Shown: piece after piece, positions 34,263 to 44,718 of the stretch | How the letters are laid out: each line of letters opens with the position of its first letter | Position numbering within the stretch: position 1 is the stretch's first letter | Position numbers and translations under genes: made by a program | Origin: Begonia masoniana | Taxonomy: Eukaryota > Streptophyta > Magnoliopsida > Cucurbitales > Begoniaceae | Assembly: GCA_022432975.1 (NCBI GenBank) | Contig: CM039516.1 | Coordinates: 31,450,051-31,514,050 of the forward strand | Direction of reading: 5' to 3' | DNA length: 64,000 bases | The notes under the pieces: generated by a model | Seen by the model: the letters and a program-made list of their open reading frames with translations, nothing else | Told to the model about the DNA's origin: nothing | The model's database searches: none

Positions 34263-35012
34263 TTATCAGAAGTTTATTTGCTTCATCACTCCAATAAACT
34301 TCTGATAAGTGCATGGCTCAACACCTCTAAAGATTCCGTTGTTGGGATTGACCAAACAGCAACACGTTTTTGGAATCGGATAGCTGATTACTTCAACGAA
34401 CACCGTGAAGATGCGCCTATGAGGACGGGGAATCAATGCAAGGACCATTGGGGCAAGATAAATGCTAAGGTACTACGTTTCAATGGTTGCTACCTACGTG
34501 TTCACCGAGCACGCCATAGTGGGTGGTCCGATGACCAAATTATGGAGCACGCCCATGAAATGTATAAATCTGAAAATGGGGGATCTAAATTTGTGCTTGC
34601 CTACTGTTGGCATTTGTTAAGGATTGAGCCAAAGTGGAATAATGTCTTCCAACCAGAGAGTTCTAAACGATCAAAAGTTTCCGAATCCGGAGCATACACT
34701 TCGTCCTCTAATCTAGAGAAGAGTGATGATGATGTTCAAGAAGTGCGGCCAATAGGCCAAAAGGCATCCAAGAGAAAGGTAAAGGAAAAAAATGAAACAA
34801 CAGTAGACATGTCTCAATTTGTGGAAGCTCAAAATCGCAGAACAGCCGCTTTAGAGAAATTAGTAGAGATAGAAACTAAAAAGGCAGAAGACAAGAGGAT
34901 GGCAAAGTACGTGGACTATCTCATGCTGGATACGTCGTATATGACCGAAAAACAAAAAATAGACCATGAAAAATTATGTGATCATATTAGGACGAACTTC
35001 TTGAAGTTTTAA
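34257..35012 (+). CDS. Myb/SANT-like ORF1 protein, right arm copy
   Basis: This 251-codon frame is the mirror copy and keeps the better N-terminal frame: LLISAWLNTSKDSVVGIDQ runs straight into the FWNRIADYFNEH box. In the conserved part it differs from the left copy by A/V in PKWNNxFQPE, P/L in SSSNxEK and E/K in ASKRxVK. The first dozen residues are translated across the spacer and the tip of the other arm, so they cannot be original; the native start is lost. The protein ends 317 bp before the outer end of the element. No transposase neighbour exists. Confidence 0.7.
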   Translation: MHLSEVYLLHHSNKLLISAWLNTSKDSVVGIDQTATRFWNRIADYFNEHREDAPMRTGNQCKDHWGKINAKVLRFNGCYLRVHRARHSGWSDDQIMEHAHEMYKSENGGSKFVLAYCWHLLRIEPKWNNVFQPESSKRSKVSESGAYTSSSNLEKSDDDVQEVRPIGQKASKRKVKEKNETTVDMSQFVEAQNRRTAALEKLVEIETKKAEDKRMAKYVDYLMLDTSYMTEKQKIDHEKLCDHIRTNFLKF

Positions 35013-35329
35013 TGTAATTTTGTTTTCAAATCATTGTTATAAGATTCTGAATAATTATATTAAATTATGTGATCATATTTTGATTATTAAATATAATTAA
35101 AATAGTAAATAAAATAATGTAGATGTGGGACCTTAGAGAGAGAAAAATTATATTAAACTATTAATATAATATGGTACCCGTCAATGTCAACCACTGGAGT
35201 GGTTTTTTGGTTGAAGTTGCCCAATCTGATGTGGAGGAAAGAGAATATGAGGTGAAGGAGAGAGAGAATAATTTTTTTATTTTTTAAGTAATGGTTGGCA
35301 TCCATGGGTGCCAACCATTGGAGGTGCTC

Positions 35330-35563
35330 TAAGCATGCTATCTGATCTGTACAACAGACCGTTCGTGACATGTAATATATACAACAAGCTAGAACACATG
35401 TTTCATTAATCATACAAGTTTATAAAGACATATTTGCATTTTCTCATCAAGCAGGAGAAAATTGTGATAAGATTCAATATTTACAGTTAATTTACATTAA
35501 ACTAGAAAAGCCAAGGAGTTGATCAATGTTGCTTCTCAGTACATCTCAAACCATTCTTCCCAC
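35330..35563 (-). other. IRE1 3' flank / probable 3' UTR
   Basis: The 234 bp between the IRE1 stop codon and the palindromic element. No canonical AATAAA is visible on the minus strand here, so transcripts may use a weaker signal or extend into the palindrome. Confidence 0.5.
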
Positions 35564-38500
35564 TTAATTAAATGTCGGTTGTGTGAAGTATTTCTGAAAG
35601 CACTCTTCTTTCCTGCAGTATCTGTACATGACTTTGTGTACTTGGATCAACAGTCTAGGAAACCGAGTGGCAAAATAACCATCAAATCCTGCTGGGATCG
35701 GTCCGACAAACTCCTAAAATACGCACCAGAATTTTTAAATAACTGACCGCTATATACTCATTCCTATAAAGCTTTATTTAAAGAAATTGTGAGAACAATA
35801 CATCAAGGATAGTCCTAATATTTGCCAAAATCCTCGGCTAGCAAAAGCCTAGCCTATTACATGATGATTCATCTACAAAACCTTTTGCTTTTGTTAGGTT
35901 AATAAACTATTCATCTTCCAAATAATAATTTAAATTAAGATAAAGTGGAATTTAGATTTTTTGAAAATTTACCGGTAAGACCTTAAACTATTTTTTTTTC
36001 ATAAATACAACTTTCACCTTTCAGCTATCTGCAATTTAAACCTTATCATCAATTTATCTGTTAAATCCAGTATGACTATATGACGCTGTCTATTTAATAG
36101 AGTTTTAGACAAATTGATAGTAAGATCTAAATTTCTGAAAGCTGAAGGGTAGAGGTTACATTTGTCAAAAAAATAATTTAATGTTTTATCTGTAAATGAC
36201 TTTAAAAATTACGGTCTAAATTGTTGTTTACCTTTTAATGATCTATTTCTCGCCTACGCATATCTTATTAGTATGAGAAAGAAGAACCTGAATTTCGGCG
36301 GGAAGCTCTCTATAATGATTCAATTTGTTCCGCATGAGTCGCAGCAAGTCTCGGACACTATCATACTTGTAACGCCTGTACTGACCAATGTTAGTGATAA
36401 ATATTGGTTCTATCTTCTCATCCCATTTAGCACCCAAAGCTACTGGAGCAACACTTTCCAATGCCTTCAATATATCAGATTCTTTCTCCCTATTTTCCAG
36501 CTCCACTCTGTCGCTAGTATCTCGAAGAAATGAGAGTCTTGTCTCAGAATTCCAGAACAGAGGATGCTGTAACACCTCCCACGCTTTTGGCCTGACATTA
36601 ACATACCAATCCATCAAGAAAATGCACAAGAAAAATACGACATCAATATAATCATTACTCATTGTGAGCACAAAAAGGCCGGTTTAGCTACTGCTATTTT
36701 AAAATTGGAAGAAAAAGACTGTCAGTTTCCAAAGTATGTTTCAGAAATCAGTACAGTACGAGCACTAAAGAGAACATAGAACTATTCTCGCACAATACAT
36801 AGTGGCCATGTAAAAATAAGCTCAACGGTAAAAGGAACATCTTCATTACGCTAGCTTTTTGGATCTTACTTTACATTTCTGCCTACAAAATGGACCAGAC
36901 TACATGCTGATTTCGATCAATCAAACACACAAACTCTATCAGTAGTTTGAGCCGCAAGTTTGGAACACTTAACGAAACTTCAACATATCCGAGTAACAGT
37001 TAATTTCTTAATACGGAGACCGTGGTTACAAAAAAAAAAAAAAAAAAAAATCAGGAAAGCTTTGAACTAATTGGAAATACAAAATTAACCAAATTCACCT
37101 TTAAAAATACTTTTCAATTTCATTACCAACTTGAATAAAAAAAATATCAATGTTCGAGGCAATCAGCACTTATATTGTGTGGAAGAATTTGAGAGCAGTT
37201 TTGTCCATATCAACAACAAACATGTATCATCTGCATTATTTTTTTCAAAATATAGACCAAGCATCATCGTTCCATCTATTTAGCTAGTCTTCTGAGCATT
37301 CCAGCACTTGGTGTAACACAAGCACTTTTCTGTAATGCTGATGATTTATGTTGAAGACATTATGTTCGGTACATTTATTTTATGTTTGTCTTCACATAAT
37401 GTACCATGTATCTAGATGCCAAAATTCAGAGATTGTTCATTTGACCTTAAAAAATTCTAACCTCAACTCAGGGATAGGATTCAATAGACTTGAAATAAGA
37501 TCGACAGCTTCAGGGGTAAACTCCACCAAGAAGAGGTCCATTTGGTTCTTCACAATGTTAGAATCACGCTCAAAACGATCACCAAACGGATGTCTACCAC
37601 CAGATATGCAGAAAAAGAGAACACACCCTAAACTAAACAAATCAACTGCACGTGTTTGACGCCCGTGAAGAAGCTGTTCAGGGGCCTGCCAACCAGAACT
37701 GCCACAACCTGCTATGCAGCCATACAATTTTGAATTTGAGCAAGTTGTTCTTCAAGATATACGAGATGTTAAGATTTTTCAGAGAACTTGCCAGTAACTT
37801 GGTGGCCCAAGGAAGACATATCCCCTACAAGCCGTTTGCTGATGCCCATATCTGAAAGCTTTCCACATAAAGTTCTGTTTTTTACTATCAACACATTTTG
37901 GGGCTTCAAGTCCCGATGAACTATTCCCAAATTATGCAAATGCCCTAGCCCAGATACAACATCCCTGCGTTTCGTATAGAAAACAGAAGGCAATGGTAAG
38001 CCATATTTAAAACAAAAATATTATCAAACAATGGTCATATAAAGTCGATACCAACCATGAACCTTTCGTGAAGTAAGAAATCAAAGAACTGTGATCAAAC
38101 AAAAGATTAAAAATATTTCAAGCCTAACCGTGAAATTTCCACACATGCAAAAAACAACTCAAACTGTTAGCCATGTTTTTTCTCAGTACAACCGATGCTC
38201 CAGTGCAGATCGTTAACTAAATATGAAGTGATCCCCAAAAAGGAAAAAAAGTTTTAAGTGGAAGAGCAACCTTGAAAAATGCAAGGTAAATAACACTTGA
38301 TGGCCTAGTACACTTTATCTAAATAGTGATAGAAAAACTTTTGCTTCGTGAAGAGGGCATGAAAATACATATCCAGATAAAAGTAAATATTCATAAGAAA
38401 AGCACGTTCAGCAACAGATGTTGATCCTAATAGATATTTTTTTAAATCTTAATAATAAAGTATGCAACATTAATAAATAAGCCTAACCTCATAAGCTTTA

Positions 38501-41236
38501 GCAATAGGGAAGATGGATGACCACTAGCTTTCCATAAAGGAAGATCAGCCATATAATTCTTCACAGAATCCAGGTTCTGAGAGAAATTTGAGTGCGCCCG
38601 AAGTAAATCATCCAGGCTGCAAGTACAACGTTCTAGAGAAAGATACACAAAATCCTGATCATACTCCACCCCATACCATCTCACAATATTTGGATGTTGG
38701 TCAGACGCAATAAGATTTTGAATTTCTTTAAAAGCAACATCATGATGAGCCTGGACAAGGCGCTTTACAGCAACAGTTCGACCTTCATAGATACCCTCAA
38801 GGACTACAGTGCCATTACTTCCTTTAGCTATTTCTCTAGTCGATACAAATAATTTACCAATTCTACGACCATTGACACCACCATCAGTGTAAGAAGAAAG
38901 AGATAACCATTTCAGATTACCCTCATTATGCTTAATCCCATCACCGTTTTCTGTTGATACAAGTAAATCCATTTGATCAACATTGCAGTTATTTTTCCCT
39001 CGTTTTCGTAGTTTCTTCTTCTTGGAAGAAGCAATTTTTGAATAAAGAAGACTGGGATTTTGATTGGAAAAGAGCTTTTCTGCCACCATTGTCTTGCAGT
39101 TAAGAACTAAAATGACAAGAATGATACTAAAAATGATGGCATAAACTGCAGATTGCATATGTCTTTCAAGAAGCCTACTTAATAGGTCAACATAATAAAA
39201 TCTGTTCTCATGCGACTGAACAGTCCTTGATTTATTGAAATCCAACAAAGGCTGCAATGGAAGCACTGCTTCCCTGTCATTACTTTGATTACCACTTTCA
39301 TTCGTTTGGCTTGGGATTACAATATTTAAGTTTGGTGCAGGAAGCTTTTGATGCTCAACATCCATAGGTTTATCCATAATAGGTTCAGAAGGAAGCATTA
39401 GATTTTCACCAGATATTGGGAACATATTATTCATATTATGACTGTCTGGTCGAGTTTCAAACCTTGAGGACTCTAATATAACATGGTTTCGTTGACGAAA
39501 AATGACTCCCTTTGATTGACAGGGCAATGGCATTGAAAAATCAAAGTCAACCTCAGAACCAAGATTGTTACCAGCGCTCAATGAAGCACCACTTGACGGG
39601 TTATCAATGTCTGGACAGAGCAGGGTAGCCCCTATTTCAGCAACAGTCATACTCCAGGAAACCACTTCTGTGCCAGGAAAAAAAGAATGCAGAGAATAAT
39701 CTGTCCTTGTGATATGTAGTCGAGGATCAACAGGGTTCACCAAACCAGTTTTCTGAAGATCCTTGTTATTTCCATCATCATTTAATTCATTCATGTTGAG
39801 AACACTCTTCTCATCATCACTCACAAATGTTGATGCAGAATCAGTTGATTTGTAACTACGAATCAGCTTCCCAGACAAGGGTTCAATCTCAAAAACAGTG
39901 GCTTTCCTAGATCCTAGCGTAACTGCACCATCCTCTGACACATATGGGGTACTTTTGACAAAATCTTCTATTGACATTGAAAGTTTCTGCAAAAGCCATA
40001 GATAGAAATAAATATCCTCTCAATGGAAAGCGTACATGGTAATAGTGAGTGACCAACCGATAAATGTATAGATCGTATATAAAGATATAAGATGCTCCTT
40101 TAAAAAGTGATGGCTTTAACTAACTACACAAGTTTAGCAAGTCTAAATCCATCATAATCAAAGAACTTGTTCAGATACCAAATCTTAAAATACTTGGAAG
40201 CCAGGAGCTTAAAGGGATGGCAGACAAGGAAAATTGCAGGCAGCAATCTCCTAGTTTGATTTCAACCAGACTAAAATTAAATGCATGTATATTTATCTGC
40301 TAGAAGGACACAAAGTGGTGGAGAGAACAGAAACTTAAAGAAGATTTCCAAGTAGAAGTCAATGATCTGATGGCATTACAAGAAGATAACAATTGGGATT
40401 TATAACAACACAGTGAGTGGGCAGGCTGATTTCATGCCAAAAACCAATTACCACAAAAAAAAAAAAAAAAAACCTTATAGATTAAGCATACCACTTCACC
40501 AAAGTGCTCGCTGTGCATATACAATTCCCAATCATCTCCACAGTCGATGAAGAATCGATTGCTTGATTCAGAGGTATTTTCTTTAGCAACATTGTGGCTC
40601 ACAGGAGCTTGATATGAGGTGTAAATAGGTGATCCAGAATCAAATGACCAAATTACTCTCATCGAATTATTTTCAACCAAGTGGATGTTCCCATCAAGAG
40701 CAGCAATTAGAGCCGTTGAACTACTTTTCCTGCAGAAATGGAAGAAAATAGCCATGACATAATAGGAAAACAATACGTTCAGAGTACTAACTCAAAAAAT
40801 CACGGAAAGACTTGTGCAAATTTCTAATCAATTCCCAAACAAATTGTCATGGGTTGGGCAGTGAGCCCATTAAATTTAGAGGTGGCAGCTAAGAGGGCTA
40901 TTTCAGGAGAGGAGGTGAATGAGAGAAAGGGCTTTTTTTTACTTCTTCAGCAATTTTCCTTCTAATCTTCAAAATCAGTACAAACTTCCTTCTTGTCGTC
41001 AATATTCCGATCAATACATAACACAAATATAGGAACAAACTGAGAAAAAATCACTGCTTTGCTTACGTTGTAAGAGACAGAAGACTTCTCCCAGTCGTTC
41101 CAGCCAAAACGTCAGAATCGCCGGTGTATGGACTCAAACTCGAAAACTCTGAGCTCGATATGTGGCCAAAAAAGCTTGAAAACACACAGAACAGCAGTAA
41201 AAATACGCATAGAGAACGAAATAAGTGGTGTTTCAT
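35564..41236 (-). CDS. IRE1: IRE1 endoplasmic reticulum stress sensor kinase/endoribonuclease
   Basis: Seven exons join in frame: 41236-41067, 40729-40492, 39986-38488, 37964-37792, 37708-37462, 36591-36288, 35713-35564 (2781 nt, 926 aa plus TAA). The start has a signal peptide ([21 protein letters not shown]). The lumenal sensor follows ([32 protein letters not shown]), with a transmembrane helix at about 415-433 ([19 protein letters not shown]). The kinase has GSNGTVV at 525, VAVK Lys544, HRDLKPQN at 652-659 and plant-type DMG at 674-676. The KEN ribonuclease has [11 protein letters not shown], with Asn864 and His868 matching the catalytic pair known in human IRE1, and [17 protein letters not shown] near the end. 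In plants IRE1 senses unfolded proteins and splices bZIP60 mRNA. All introns are GT-AG except intron 4. Kinase and RNase key residues are intact, so I expect a working gene. Confidence 0.93.
37709..37791 (-). other. IRE1: IRE1 intron 4 with GC-AG splice sites
   Basis: The 83-nt intron begins ACTG|GCAAGT and ends TAGCAG|GTTGTGG. Joining there gives [17 protein letters not shown], the expected activation-segment sequence of plant IRE1. No GT donor nearby keeps the frame and this sequence. GC-AG introns are a known minor class, usually with a strong GCAAGT consensus as here. Confidence 0.85.
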
Positions 41237-41480
41237 CGGCGAAATTGAAAGGAAAAATGTCTAACAATAATATTCAGAAAATCTGGGAAATCCGAATCTA
41301 GGTTGCCGGAATATCAAAGAAAATTTAAAGGCAGAGGCAACAATCAAAAGATTCCAGGCTTCGTCGGTGCTTTTGCCTCCTCCTGGGGCCTTCGAAGAAA
41401 GCGCTTGCATTTGCTTGAAGTCTTGAACGGAGTTGACGAGTGGTCTGTTAGTTAGGCCGAAAATAAACCGGATTCCCACT
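41237..41480 (-). promoter_or_regulatory. IRE1 5' UTR/promoter-proximal region with possible uORF
   Basis: Directly upstream of the IRE1 start codon. A 72-codon frame (41479-41261, starting MGIRFIFGL) ends 24 nt before the IRE1 ATG, in a different frame. If the transcript starts beyond 41480, this would be an upstream ORF. There is no domain in it and no transcript start evidence, so it may be a chance frame. Confidence 0.35.
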
Positions 41481-43002
41481 ATGTACTAAAATAAACCAAA
41501 ACTCGGGAGCAAAGTGAACCAGCCAGCCAATCAAACCATAAAAATGGGTTGGTTTGGTTTTATTTTGTTTTTAAAAGCTCTTTTGTAAATTGAATTAACG
41601 TTCTTATGTCTGTCATTTGAAGGGAGCTCTCTTCTTTGTAAATGGTTTGACATCGACGATTTTATTGGTCACAATTAATTACGAATCAGTTCAGTTCAAT
41701 TTTTCCATATGCAGACCGTATTGGTCAAGAAAGCAAAAAACCACTAAAGAAATGTGAATCAATTACACATTGGAATTGCATTGAAATCAAAATTAGATTG
41801 TCGAACAAATTTATAACGTCCACAACCACACAAACAAACTTCAATGAGTCTACAAGAAGAGTGTACGTGTTTAGATAAAGTGGAATGCAAAAGTTTTTTT
41901 TTTTTTGCACGTAAATTAGATTAAAGAAGAGTGTACGTGTTTAGATAAAGTGGGTCAGGTTGACTTAGATTATTAAGTAAGATTAAGTCAAGATTGTTGA
42001 ATCAATTATTTTCTTGTCGATCATTTGATTTTCATGTTTAGGAATTGAGAATCTAATCAAATTTCTACTTCAGTATGAGAAAAAACCAAATCGAATCAAT
42101 CCAAGCCAACCAATCAACTGGATTAAGTTTGCTCGAGTAGGTTAAATTTTATTCCAAACTTGTTAGTTTTCTTACACCTCTCTTATACGAATTCACCAAA
42201 AATTGCTTCAAAACCAGACTAATCCAAACCAACGGTTTTAATCCACTGCAAGTCCACGTTATTCTAGTTTTTCTCTAATTAAATTTTTTCTCATTTTATC
42301 CCATTTAAGGCACCCTCTTCATTTAAATATTTATTCATTCAATTATCTCTACCATTAACCTTTTTTTATCACTTGATGTTAATTTATTCTTCTTACGGAA
42401 TTAGTTGACTCATGATCAATTTACCTTAAAATTTGCATAATTATTTATCATGTTCGTTATTAAATAAGTAATTTTTCCATGGTTAATCGACACCTAAAGT
42501 TTCAGGATATTACAATCCGCGGAGGTACACAGCACAATGCGGTCAACCTCTAATCGACCACCATAGTGCCTTATCTTCAGTGCTGCAAGGCTAAAACATA
42601 TGGTTTCTTAAGTTATTTCAAAAGTGTAATTGTTTAGGGAGACTCATATAAGCCTATATCATATTGCTTGATTAAATATATTTGGTTGACATTACATGCA
42701 TTGACGCTGATTGAAGCATCATATGATGCTTGTACGGTGAAAACGTACCCAAACTGTGATGTAAAAGGTAATGAAAGGGGAGATGTGTATTGTTAACATG
42801 ACAACCTAATACACATGCTTGCTTAACTGTGTGACATGTATGGAACCACGACCAATTAGGGAATTGTTGTAGGCTTGGGTGAAAGTCTTTAAAGCTCATT
42901 AGGAATAATGTTAGCTGAGTGCTACACTCCTACTTAAGAAAACTTAGAAGTTCTAATGTTGTATGACTCGAGCATATTAACATACTTAAATAAATATTAA
43001 AT
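41481..43002. other. Intergenic AT-rich DNA upstream of IRE1
   Basis: No gene recognised. It includes a 30-bp direct repeat AAGAAGAGTGTACGTGTTTA(GATAAAGTGG) at 41854 and 41924 (period 70 bp) around a T13 run. The promoter of IRE1 must begin in its left part, but I could not assign a TATA box or stress element with confidence. Confidence 0.5.
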
Positions 43003-44718
43003 TGTAACGACTCGTACTAGAGGTTCCCAGCTAGATTTTTAATTATATAATTTTATTTGTTGTTGTTAGTTTTATTTATTTATTTTATTTATGATTGTTA
43101 ATTTTATTTATTTATTTTATTATTTTATCATTTTTTTTTTTTTTTAACTATACATCTTTGCTATGAGTGTCAACCCATCACATTCATGGAAGATTTCACT
43201 AACTTGACCAAGGCTAACACGTGAACAAAATCAAATTTTGATTCTAGATTCCTACATAGAAGTTCTACCCAAAACAATCACTAAGGCAATCCAAGCAAAA
43301 GCTTGCGGGTTGTGATGTTGGTGGCTTTCCTCACTATCAGCACACACTTCTTGTGTAAAAACATGGTATTTTTATGGTTTATTAATTTTCACATGTCGGG
43401 TTTTTAGCTATTCATTTGCAATGTCTCATGAGTTGACTCGTTTTGTTATTTTCATTCATGTTGGATTTTTGGAGTTTTGGTCAATTCGGTAATTAGGTAA
43501 ATTACATGTGGTAAATTTGAGGAAAATTAACATCAGGTAATTGGGATTTTACCTTCTATTGATGTTAGGAAATTAAGAATTTTGCATTTTATATGTTAGT
43601 CGAATAAATGGAAAGTTAATCAAATTAATCAAAGAGATGAGTAAAATTGTAAATAAAAAGAAAAAAGAAAAAAAAAATGAGAAACCATAATTGGTTTCTA
43701 ACTTGTGCACCACGGTCAAGTGAGAGGAGAGGGAGAGAGTGGCCGAGAGAAGGAGGAGGAAGAAGAGGAAATCCAACCTCCGATTTGTGAAACCAAGGGT
43801 TGAGACTTTGAATTTTGACAACAAACTTCAAAGGTAAGCTCGTTTTCCCCTCCTTTTTTCAAGTTTAAAGTTAGGGTTTATTTGAGAATGGGATTCGAGC
43901 AAAAGAGCTCAAATCCCTTAGTGTTTTGGATGTTATGGAAGTATATTGGTGTATGTGAAGTCCTTGCAAGATAAATGACCTAATGAGAGCGAAATCGGCG
44001 AGGAAAGACGTGATTCCGCGACGTTCTGTTGCTAGAAGCGTCGCTCCGAGTGACCACAGTTGAAGCTTAGGCAACCTTGCGAAGAGTCAATTCGACTCAT
44101 GAAATTTGCAGGCAACCATAGACTAGTCTGGCCGACCGCTAAAGTCAACCACAGATTAGTCTAGGCAACCGCAGAGGACGATTGCGAACTACTCCGGTCG
44201 ACCACAGAGTCAACTGCGGATCAGTAAGGATAATTGCAACCTAGCCCGGGCAACTGTAATCTAGTCCAGTCGACCGCGTGATGGTAGAGGTCGACCATAC
44301 AAATTATTTTTTTAGAAAAAATTGTCGCCTCGGCGAAGTTCGCAGCCACTCATAAGTTGTCAGATTGGATTCCTAGTCCAGGTATAGGGGTAGTTGAGTG
44401 AGATATTCATGGCTTTGGTTTTCTTTATAGGCTCAGACGAGTTCACAGACTTTGAGCCAGTACTTAAGGTTGTCGCTCCTAAAAGGAAGATGAATAGTTA
44501 TCGTCGAGGTAGAAATTTTATTCTTTCTTCATTGCATACCATGTTTTCAAAAAACTTTATTTTGGTGGGTTGACACCTATAAAAGTATGACGGGGTTTGG
44601 TCGTCAGCACATCGATTTTTATAAGTAAAGGCATGTATGGTTTTCTCATGTTTACTTTCAGCATTACATGATTTGAGTTTTGTTGTGATATGTTTGGGAG
44701 GATGAATCCTATTGATAC
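43003..44718 (+). mobile_element. Probable LTR (left part), interrupted at 44719
   Basis: Begins TGTAACGACTCG at 43003 and has LTR-like architecture: a purine-rich GAGGAGAGGGAGAGAGTGG segment near 43722, a GGTAAGCTCG donor-like site near 43833 and a degenerate AACCGCAG / GTCGACC minisatellite (44105-44295). The sequence continues after the nested solo LTR at 46835. Its right terminus and target duplication were not found, so this call is moderate. Confidence 0.45.

Larger units (their letters stand above)
33241..35329. mobile_element. PIF/Harbinger-like foldback element: 2.09-kb near-perfect palindrome
   Basis: The element begins GAGCACCTCCAATGG and ends with its exact reverse complement, flanked by a TAA duplication (33238-33240 and 35330-35332), which fits PIF/Harbinger targets (TWA). 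Unusually, the inverted repeat does not stop after a short terminus. The left arm (33241-34278, 1038 bp) and right arm (34293-35329, 1037 bp) are reverse complements over their whole length, around a 14-nt spacer (34279-34292). Comparing them by eye I found 11 substitutions and one single-base indel, about 98.9 percent identity. Each arm has one copy of an ORF1-type gene reading outward from the centre. No DDE transposase is present, so it would depend on another element. Confidence 0.9.

Noticed and set aside
33241..35329. Treating the palindrome purely as an assembly mirror artefact
   Set aside because: The arms differ at 11 sites and one indel with a transition bias, the centre has an unpaired spacer, and a TAA duplication flanks the whole; an artefact would be expected to give identical arms. 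Long-read confirmation is still the decisive test.
36243..36290. IRE1 ending at the stop codon at 36243 ([14 protein letters not shown])
   Set aside because: The frame after GAAATTCAG is intron read-through. A good donor is there, and the exon at 35713-35564 supplies the conserved KEN-domain end.
43573..43831. 68-83 aa hydrophobic frames on the minus strand
   Set aside because: Opposite strand of a purine-rich GAGA/GAAA tract in an LTR-like unit; low complexity.
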